Shown: positions 31,025-36,291 of the stretch, one piece after another
Layout of the letters: every line of letters starts with the position of its first letter
Position numbering within the stretch: position 1 is the stretch's first letter
Source: Desulfobacteraceae bacterium
GTDB lineage: Bacteria > Desulfobacterota > Desulfobacteria > Desulfobacterales > JALSRD01
Length of the DNA stretch: 36,291 bases
Assembly (NCBI GenBank): GCA_027061725.1
Contig: JAMOVG010000244.1
Span: 1 to 36,291, forward strand
Direction: 5' to 3'
Notes under the pieces: generated by a model
Seen by the model: the letters and a program-made list of their open reading frames with translations, nothing else
Told to the model about the DNA's origin: nothing
Database searches by the model: none
Program-made: the position numbers and the translations under genes

Positions 31025-32064
31025 GGGACCTCCTCCAGGACGGATTCCGGCAGGGCCTGCCGGCCGCCCTTACGATGGGCCTGGTGGCAGGCATTCAGCA
31101 GGGCCAGGCACCAGGCCGCCTCGGCCAGGTTGCGGCCGGGAATGTCCCCGGAGCGCATCTCGCCGACGAACTCGTCCACGATGAAACCGTACCACTCGGG
31201 ATGATGGGAGCCCTGCGAGAGGGCTTCGGCGAACCGGTATTGACGGCGTTGTCCGTCGCGGGTCAGTACGATCACATCGTCGTCGGCAGAGAGCACGCCC
31301 CGGCTGCCCTCGATGACCACGCGGTTGCCGCGCCGGTCGCCGGCCCAGGTGAAGAAGATGCGGGCCCGCACGCCGGGGTAATCGATCTCCACGGTGGCGG
31401 TGTCCTCCACCGGAATGCGGTCGTACCTGCGGTTCTCCAGGCGGCAGCGTACCCCCCGCGGGGTGTCGCCGGCCCACTGGTTGATCATGTAAAAAGCGTG
31501 CCAGCCGTGGTCCACCAGGATGCCGCCGCCGGACATGCGCGGATCCAGGCGCCAGTTGCCGCCGGCCTCCTCTTCTCCCACGGTCACCGAGGGGCGGGTG
31601 CGGATGACGTCATAGGAAATGCGGCGCACTTCGCCGACGGCTCCCTGCGCGAGCATCCGGCTGATCTTGCGGAAAATGGGTGCGTAGCGCCAGTTGTGCA
31701 CCGTGAAGACGGTCCTGCGGTGTCGCGCCGCCAGGCGGGCTACCCTGCGCAGGTCCTCGGTGGCGATCACCAGCGGTTTTTCGCACAGCACGTGAGCGCC
31801 CTTTTCCAGGGACCGGCAGATGAGCGCGGCGTGGGTCCCGGGCGGGGTGGCGATGTCTACGAAATCCACCGCTTCTTCGGCCAGCAGGGCATCGGCGTCG
31901 CTGTAGAAAGTCGATTGCGGCAGCACCTGACGGCACGTCTCCCCGGTGGCCGGCAGCGCATCCATGACCGCCGTGATCTCGATGTCGGGTCGGTTGCGGT
32001 AGGCCGGCAGGTGGCCGTTGACGGCGATGTTGCCGAATCCGATGATGGCGCCGCGCAGGCGCAT
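31021..32064 (-). CDS. Gfo/Idh/MocA-family oxidoreductase
   Basis: A 347-residue NAD(P)-dependent dehydrogenase of the sugar/inositol type. The Rossmann start is GAIIGFGNIAVNGHLP; the family motif E95-K96-P97 (LCEKPL) and the catalytic D185-H186 with H189 nearby (LVDHGWHAF) are present. It oxidises or reduces a hydroxyl/carbonyl of a sugar, inositol or cyclitol. With the aminotransferase directly upstream it would make an amino sugar or aminocyclitol: dehydrogenase gives the ketone and aminotransferase the amine. The stop overlaps the next gene (CDP-alcohol transferase) by four bases, and only three bases separate it from the aminotransferase, so it is operonic. The exact substrate is unknown. 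Confidence 0.88.
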   Translation of the reverse strand: MRLRGAIIGFGNIAVNGHLPAYRNRPDIEITAVMDALPATGETCRQVLPQSTFYSDADALLAEEAVDFVDIATPPGTHAALICRSLEKGAHVLCEKPLVIATEDLRRVARLAARHRRTVFTVHNWRYAPIFRKISRMLAQGAVGEVRRISYDVIRTRPSVTVGEEEAGGNWRLDPRMSGGGILVDHGWHAFYMINQWAGDTPRGVRCRLENRRYDRIPVEDTATVEIDYPGVRARIFFTWAGDRRGNRVVIEGSRGVLSADDDVIVLTRDGQRRQYRFAEALSQGSHHPEWYGFIVDEFVGEMRSGDIPGRNLAEAAWCLALLNACHQAHRKGGRQALPESVLEEVP

Positions 32065-32067
32065 GGT

Positions 32068-33417
32068 CTATCCCTCCTTTTTCACCCGGGCTTCGATGAC
32101 CCGCAGGCTCTGCTTGAGTATTTCCAGGCCTTCGGCCGCCTCTTCGGCGGTGATCACCAGCGGTGGGTTGATGCGGATGTTGGCGGTGTAGCACATGCTG
32201 ATCAGGCCGCGGTCCAGGCACTCGTGAAACAGGGCGCGGGTGAATTTCTTGGGAAGCGGTTCTTTGGAACTGCGGTCGCGCACCAGTTCCACGCCGATCA
32301 TCAGGCCCCGCCCGCGCACGTCCCCGATCAGGCCGCACTCCTGCTGGAATTCACGCAGGCTGTCCATCATCAGGGCCCCCACCTGCCGGGCGTTTTGCGC
32401 CAGGTTTTCGTTGACGATGATGTCAAGGGCCGCGCGCCCGGCGGCCGCCGCCAGCGGGTTTCCGCCGTAGCTCGATGAGCTGCCCGAGGGGTTCCCGAAG
32501 GGTTTGGCGGCGGCGGCCTCCCGTGAAGCCGCCACGGCGCTCATGGGAAACCCGCCGCCGATGCCCTTGCCCAGGGTCATGACATCCGGCACCACGCCGT
32601 CGTGGTCCACGCCCCACATGGACCCCGTGCGGCCGAAGCCGGTGATCATCTCATCGGCGATCAGCATGGCGCCGAATTCCCGGGCCACCTCCTGTACGGC
32701 CGCCAGGAAGCCGTCGGGCGGGGGGACGTTTCCGGCCGTGCCCTGCACCGGCTCCACCAGGATGCCGGCCAGACGGTGGGTGCTCTGGTGTTTGAGGCTG
32801 TCGCGGAACCACTCCACGCAGGCCAGGCCGCACTGCGGGTGGGAGAGGTTCCAGCGGCAGCGGTAGCAGTAGGCGTATGGCCCGGCCAGGTACAGGCCCG
32901 GCATCAGCGGTCCCAGCTGCGCCTTGAAGCCGGTGTCGCCCAGCAGGCCCAGCACGCCCCCCGTTTTGCCGTGGAAACCGCCCCAGAAGCCGGCGAACTC
33001 GTAGCTGCCGGTCACCGATTTGGCCAGGCGCAGGGAGGCCTCCACGGCTTCGGCGCCGCTGGAGTACATCTGGATGCTGTCGATGCCCGCCGGCAGGATG
33101 GCGGCCAGCCTTTCCAGGAAGGCCAGGCGGTTTTCGGTGCAGAAGCTGCCGAAACAGGCGGACTGAACCTGCTCGGTCAGCATCTTGACGTAGTGGGGGT
33201 GGCAGTGTCCCACGCTGCCGACGCCGATGCCGGCCGTAAAATCGATGTATCGGTTGCCGTCCACGTCGGTGAGGCGCACACCGCGCGCTTTTTCGATCAC
33301 GATCTCCGAGAACAGTGCGATGGACTGCAGGCCGGGCGCCATGTGGCGGCTTTCGCGGGCGAACAGCTCCCGGCTGCGGGGGCCGGGTGTGCGGTGGCTG
33401 CGGGCTTCATCAGGCAT
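32068..33417 (-). CDS. Class III PLP aminotransferase with Cys cluster
   Basis: A 449-residue fold-type I class III aminotransferase (acetylornithine/GABA/glutamate-semialdehyde type). The PLP lysine is K284 (LGKGIGGGFP) and the cofactor aspartate D255 (LIADEMITGFGRTG). The GSGTE-like SSGAEAVEASLRLA segment near 119-132 binds phosphate. A cysteine-rich insertion, C184-Y-R-C187 and C196-x3-C200, recalls the cysteines that hold a 2Fe-2S cluster in animal GABA transaminase. The amino acceptor is presumably the ketone from the downstream dehydrogenase. The start at 33417 has AAAGGA seven bases before and overlaps the ATP-grasp gene by eight bases; longer in-frame starts lie inside that gene. Confidence 0.88.
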   Translation of the reverse strand: MPDEARSHRTPGPRSRELFARESRHMAPGLQSIALFSEIVIEKARGVRLTDVDGNRYIDFTAGIGVGSVGHCHPHYVKMLTEQVQSACFGSFCTENRLAFLERLAAILPAGIDSIQMYSSGAEAVEASLRLAKSVTGSYEFAGFWGGFHGKTGGVLGLLGDTGFKAQLGPLMPGLYLAGPYAYCYRCRWNLSHPQCGLACVEWFRDSLKHQSTHRLAGILVEPVQGTAGNVPPPDGFLAAVQEVAREFGAMLIADEMITGFGRTGSMWGVDHDGVVPDVMTLGKGIGGGFPMSAVAASREAAAAKPFGNPSGSSSSYGGNPLAAAAGRAALDIIVNENLAQNARQVGALMMDSLREFQQECGLIGDVRGRGLMIGVELVRDRSSKEPLPKKFTRALFHECLDRGLISMCYTANIRINPPLVITAEEAAEGLEILKQSLRVIEARVKKEG

Positions 33418-34246
33418 CGGTGGATCCTTTCTGCATTTCAACACGGCCGGCGATGTGGTCCGCGATGTGCTGCGCGGCCGTCGACCGGAAAAGCGCAAAA
33501 CTGGGCCAGGCGTTGACATCGATGACGAATAGCTTGCCCCCGGCGGTGACAATGGCGTCGCCGCCGAATATTTCCAGGTGCATGCGGTCGGCGGCCTGTT
33601 CGCACAGGCGCTGGAGCCGTCCGCGGTCGAAGGCGTGGCGCCGGAGGTGCTGGTCGCGGTGGTAAAACCAGTGAAACCAGCGGCTGCCGCTGCGCGGGCT
33701 GCGCACGCCGTAAAACTTGATCAGGTCGCCGTCCACGTGCTGCTGGACCAGCACACGGGCGATCTCACGGCGCTGGAAATCGGCCATGATGCGGCGCAGG
33801 TCCTCGGGCGTTTCGGCAAACTGCACGTCGCGTTTTTCGATGGCGTGATAGTCGCCGCGCTTGACCCACACCCGCCGAAGACCGTTGAACGCCGCGTTGG
33901 TGGCCACCAGGCGTGTATCCGGGAAAAAGGGCAGGTCGGCCAACCGCTGCAGCATGGCCTCGCGGAAGGTGGCGCGCACGCCTTCGGGGCTGTTGATCAG
34001 CAGGGCGCCGCGCTTCTGCAGCCGCTCGAGGCGCTCGAGCACCGGCCGCCGCTCGCACATGTAAAAGATCACGTCGGGCACGCGTTCGATCCGGCGGACG
34101 CCTTCCGGCCGGATGGTGCGCACCGCAAAGCCGTGGCGTCGGGCCAGTTCCTGCGCCACGGCCGATAAAATGGCCTCGTCGTCGCTTTCCCGCTCGGGGG
34201 AGTGCTCCTGCTCCCGGAAAACGCCGAGGGCTGTCGTGGGTGTCAT
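33410..34246 (-). CDS. ATP-grasp family protein
   Basis: A 278-residue protein with the layout of an ATP-grasp ligase of the RimK type. A small N-terminal domain (1-80) leads to ALLINSPEGVRATFREAML, the central RRVWVKRGDYHAIEKRDVQF part has the ATP-binding lysine and the VLVQQHVDGDLIKFYGV strand, and the C-terminal GGDAIVTAGGKLFVIDVNAWPSF carries the metal-binding D-x-N. Such enzymes join a carboxylate to an amine using ATP. In this operon it may attach an amino acid or other acid to the amino-polyol. AGAGGAA precedes the ATG. The 163-base gap upstream is AT-rich and may hold a promoter. Confidence 0.75.
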   Translation of the reverse strand: MTPTTALGVFREQEHSPERESDDEAILSAVAQELARRHGFAVRTIRPEGVRRIERVPDVIFYMCERRPVLERLERLQKRGALLINSPEGVRATFREAMLQRLADLPFFPDTRLVATNAAFNGLRRVWVKRGDYHAIEKRDVQFAETPEDLRRIMADFQRREIARVLVQQHVDGDLIKFYGVRSPRSGSRWFHWFYHRDQHLRRHAFDRGRLQRLCEQAADRMHLEIFGGDAIVTAGGKLFVIDVNAWPSFALFRSTAAQHIADHIAGRVEMQKGSTDA

Positions 34247-34409
34247 GCGGATTCCTCTGCTCTTATGGGACGGCCGGTGATTTTGTTGCCAACGCTGCAT
34301 TTGCCGGCAACCCACCTGTTTAATCCATTTGGAGACGTTTTTAAAGCCAAAATACCACTTAAATGCGGCCTGTTATTGAAAACAAAGCAGACCAAATTTC
34401 CTGAAACGC
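34247..34409 (-). promoter_or_regulatory. AT-rich gap upstream of the ATP-grasp gene, possible promoter
   Basis: A 163-base gap of lower GC than its surroundings separates the nucleotidyltransferase and ATP-grasp genes. It contains GTTGCC / GGCAAC arms around 34288-34314 and poly-A/T tracts near 34340-34390. No clean -35/-10 pair is visible, so it marks a likely second promoter of the set rather than a proven one. Confidence 0.3.
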
Positions 34410-35123
34410 TCAGCCCGAGGCGTAATGCCGGGCAATGAACTCTTCCGCGCTGGCCAGGTCCCGCGGGCGGTCGACGTCGATGGAGGTGCCCATGTCAAAG
34501 CCGTAGGCCGGTTTCCCCTGCTCGATGAGAAACCCCAGAAAGGCGCGCAGGGCGGGAAACGCGCGCCCCCCTCCCAGACGCGCGGCGCCGCGGGGCATCA
34601 GGTAGACGCCGGAGGTGACCAGCGGGCCGGCCGGGCCGCCCAGGGCCGTGATGCGCCCGTTCGGGGCCAGGTTGGCGTAGAGGGGTTTTTCGTCGTCGAT
34701 GTAGTCGGTCACGCCCAGTACGATGGCCTCGTCGGGCAGGCCGTCGGCGAAGGCCAGCAGGTCGGCCATTTTCCCCGGCAGGTAGATGGCGTCCACCGTG
34801 GTGATCAGCATGCGGTCCCGGTGGCCCGCGGACAGCACCGCCAGAAAGCTTTCGAACGAGGAGGCCGTGTCGCGGCAGGTGACGGAGAAGTGCACCCCCG
34901 AAAAACGGCGCGCCAGGTAGCGCTTGCAGGGCGGTCCGCTGGTGGTGTTGAAGATGACGCTGATGTCGCGGATGCCCGCGGCCGCAAACTGCAGCAGGCT
35001 CCAGCCCAGCAGGGGCCGGCCGCCCACCTCGATCATGGGCTTGACCGTTTCGAAGCCGGCCTGCCGGAAACGGCTGCCGGTGCCGGCCGCGATCAGTCCG
35101 CCGGAAACGGTGCTCAGATCCAT
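34410..35123 (-). CDS. NTP-transferase family nucleotidyltransferase
   Basis: A 237-residue Rossmann-fold nucleotidyltransferase with an intact nucleotide loop (GLIAAGTGSRFRQAGFETVKPMI) and the following PLLGWSLLQFAAAGIRDISVIF strand-helix. The metal-binding TTVDAIY segment is near residue 105. Such enzymes couple a nucleotide to a sugar, polyol or choline phosphate. With the HAD phosphatase gene overlapping its start by ten bases and a CDP-alcohol transferase in the same set, it probably makes a CDP-polyol donor. The start at 35123 lies inside the end of the HAD gene. The nucleotide used (CTP or UTP) cannot be read from sequence. Confidence 0.82.
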   Translation of the reverse strand: MDLSTVSGGLIAAGTGSRFRQAGFETVKPMIEVGGRPLLGWSLLQFAAAGIRDISVIFNTTSGPPCKRYLARRFSGVHFSVTCRDTASSFESFLAVLSAGHRDRMLITTVDAIYLPGKMADLLAFADGLPDEAIVLGVTDYIDDEKPLYANLAPNGRITALGGPAGPLVTSGVYLMPRGAARLGGGRAFPALRAFLGFLIEQGKPAYGFDMGTSIDVDRPRDLASAEEFIARHYASG

Positions 35124-35809
35124 GGCGCCAGCCTTTCAGGCAGTTCCCCGAGACTTCGGATGACGGCCGTTCGGGTGTCAGCGGCCAGGTCCGGCGGCAG
35201 TGCCTCCCGCGGCGAGAGCCACACCGCCCGCATGCCCACGGCCCGCGCGCCACGGATGTCCCGCGCCAGCGCGTCGCCCACCATCACGGCCTCTTCAGGC
35301 CGCACGTCCATCTGCGCCAGGGCCTGGCGGAAGATGACCGGGTCGGGCTTGACCGCGCCCACCCGCGCCGAGTCCACCAGCACCTCCATGAGATCCGCCA
35401 GGCCGGTCTGTCGGCAGATGGCGGCCAGGTTGCCGTAGTTGTTGGAGATGATGCCCAGCCGGAAGTCGGCCGAAAGGCGCTCCAGCAGCGGTCGGATGCG
35501 CCGGATGTGCTCCGTCGACTGCCGGAAAAAGGCGCCGGCGATATCTTCCACGAGCGCCTCGCGGCAGCAGCCCAGGGCGGTGAGCACCCGGCGCACCTGT
35601 TCGTGCAGCACGTCGGACAGGCTCAGGTGCGGGTCGGCCTCGGCCGTCAGGCTGTCATCGGCATGGTAGAAGGCGCGGTCGAAAGTTTCCGGGGGCGTCG
35701 CGATGCCCGCCCGACGGTAGATGGGGCGGAAGCGTTCCTTCCAGGCGACGCCGTCGGCGTCGAGTGTGCCGCCGTAGTCGAAAAAGACGGCTTTTGGGGC
35801 TGCAGTCAT
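35114..35809 (-). CDS. HAD-superfamily phosphatase
   Basis: A 231-residue hydrolase of the HAD family. All four motifs are visible: motif I DYGGTLDADG near 10-19 (with the second aspartate replaced by threonine-context TLD), motif II ISNNYG, motif III lysine in VKPDPVIF and motif IV MVGDALARDI. A helical cap lies at about 25-95. It probably removes a phosphate from a small polyol or sugar phosphate intermediate of the set. The start at 35809 overlaps the stop of the MlaC-like gene by four bases (ATGA). Confidence 0.9.
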   Translation of the reverse strand: MTAAPKAVFFDYGGTLDADGVAWKERFRPIYRRAGIATPPETFDRAFYHADDSLTAEADPHLSLSDVLHEQVRRVLTALGCCREALVEDIAGAFFRQSTEHIRRIRPLLERLSADFRLGIISNNYGNLAAICRQTGLADLMEVLVDSARVGAVKPDPVIFRQALAQMDVRPEEAVMVGDALARDIRGARAVGMRAVWLSPREALPPDLAADTRTAVIRSLGELPERLAPWI

Positions 35810-36291
35810 GGCGCGGCCTCTTTCTCGGAGGAACCCTGGTCCCGGGTGCACTTGTCCGTCTTGGCGTCGATCTTTTCGATCAGTGCGGCGATGTCGTGGT
35901 CTTTGAGAAAGTGGGTGTATTCCGCCCGTTTCATGGAGAGGTCGTTGACCCCCCGGGCGGAGACGCTGACGATCTTCCAGCCGTTTTTGGTCTTGCGGCA
36001 GATGTAGTCCAGGTCGACTTTTTCCCTGGTGGTGATCAGCAGGGTCTTGACCACGGCCTTGGTTTCCTTGGGCTGCCTGGTTTCCAGGGTTTCGAAGCGC
36101 TGGCCCGAAAAGCTGTCAAAGTTGCGGGCATAGGTGGCGGCGCTCATGCGGGTAAGGGCGGTGGTCAGCGCCCGACGCTGGGCATCCGTCAGGCTGCGCC
36201 AGTGGCGCCCCACGGCCAGGCGGGCGATGAACGCAAAATCGAAGCTGGCGCGCACCACCGGCAGCAGCGCCTCGAAACGCTGCGCGCACGA
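35806..36291 (-). CDS. MlaC/Ttg2D-like phospholipid-binding protein, partial
   Basis: The C-terminal 161 codons of a periplasmic MlaC-type protein whose N-terminus lies beyond the right edge; the frame is open to the last base. The visible part matches the family core: VVRASFDFAFIARLAVGRHW, then TDAQRRALTTALTRM, TYARNFDSF and a beta-sheet region, KVDLDYICRKTKNGWKIV. MlaC carries phospholipids between the inner and outer membranes. The tail is polar and lysine-rich. Its four-base overlap with the HAD gene suggests that lipid transport and the CDP-alcohol set share a transcript. Confidence 0.88.
   Translation of the reverse strand, partial: SCAQRFEALLPVVRASFDFAFIARLAVGRHWRSLTDAQRRALTTALTRMSAATYARNFDSFSGQRFETLETRQPKETKAVVKTLLITTREKVDLDYICRKTKNGWKIVSVSARGVNDLSMKRAEYTHFLKDHDIAALIEKIDAKTDKCTRDQGSSEKEAAP

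Overview
The window looks like a high-GC chromosomal segment from an anaerobic Desulfobacterota (sulfate-reducer-like) bacterium. This is an inference from the gene content: corrinoid methyl transfer, an anaerobic phenol-type carboxylation cluster, a UGA-containing redox gene, sigma-54 activators and 4-vinyl-reductase (V4R) domain sensors. I see no tRNA, rRNA, CRISPR array or insertion sequence. About 90 percent of the window is coding.

Region 1 (1-7926, minus strand) is a corrinoid methyltransferase locus with its own regulators. Transcribed right to left it reads: two V4R-domain proteins, a multi-PAS histidine kinase, a NarL-type response regulator, an MtrH/MtgA-like methyltransferase, a uroporphyrinogen-decarboxylase-fold methyltransferase, a corrinoid protein and a ferredoxin-domain corrinoid activase that runs off the left edge. 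The first four genes abut or overlap, which suggests translational coupling. Region 2 (8061-12901) holds a CobW-type GTPase, then a minus-strand operon of a TSCPD/pseudo-phosphoesterase fusion, a thioredoxin-like protein with an in-frame UGA (probable selenocysteine, UxxC) and a short SMC-type ATPase without coiled coil. A cob(I)alamin adenosyltransferase and a GcvH-like protein follow.

Region 3 (12901-17456) is a ZraS/ZraR-like metal or envelope-stress two-component system plus a periplasmic ZraP-like protein. The zraP-like gene has a near-perfect sigma-54 promoter, upstream palindromes and a terminator. Region 4 (17457-28005) is a LysR regulator divergent from a phenol-activation operon: phenylphosphate synthase subunits PpsA and PpsB, one UbiD decarboxylase, a structured leader, a Tm-1-like protein, a CBS-domain PpsC-like subunit, an LpdD-like prenyl-FMN chaperone, UbiX, a PaaK-type acyl-CoA ligase and a 61-residue protein, closed by a strong terminator. 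The predicted route is phenol to phenylphosphate to 4-hydroxybenzoate to its CoA ester; the reductase for the next step is not in the window.

Region 5 (28026-29690) has an outer-membrane barrel protein and a DsrE-like protein. Region 6 (29849-36291) is a minus-strand set: MlaC-like phospholipid-binding protein (partial), HAD phosphatase, sugar-nucleotidyltransferase-like protein, ATP-grasp, class III aminotransferase, Gfo/Idh/MocA dehydrogenase and a CDP-alcohol phosphatidyltransferase with a degenerate nucleotidyltransferase half. Together they look like an uncharacterised pathway for an amino-polyol phospholipid or related headgroup.

The strongest candidates for something new are the UGA-containing thioredoxin/TSCPD/short-SMC operon, the V4R-kinase cassette and the CDP-alcohol cluster. 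All functional calls come from reading motifs by eye; no database search was possible.
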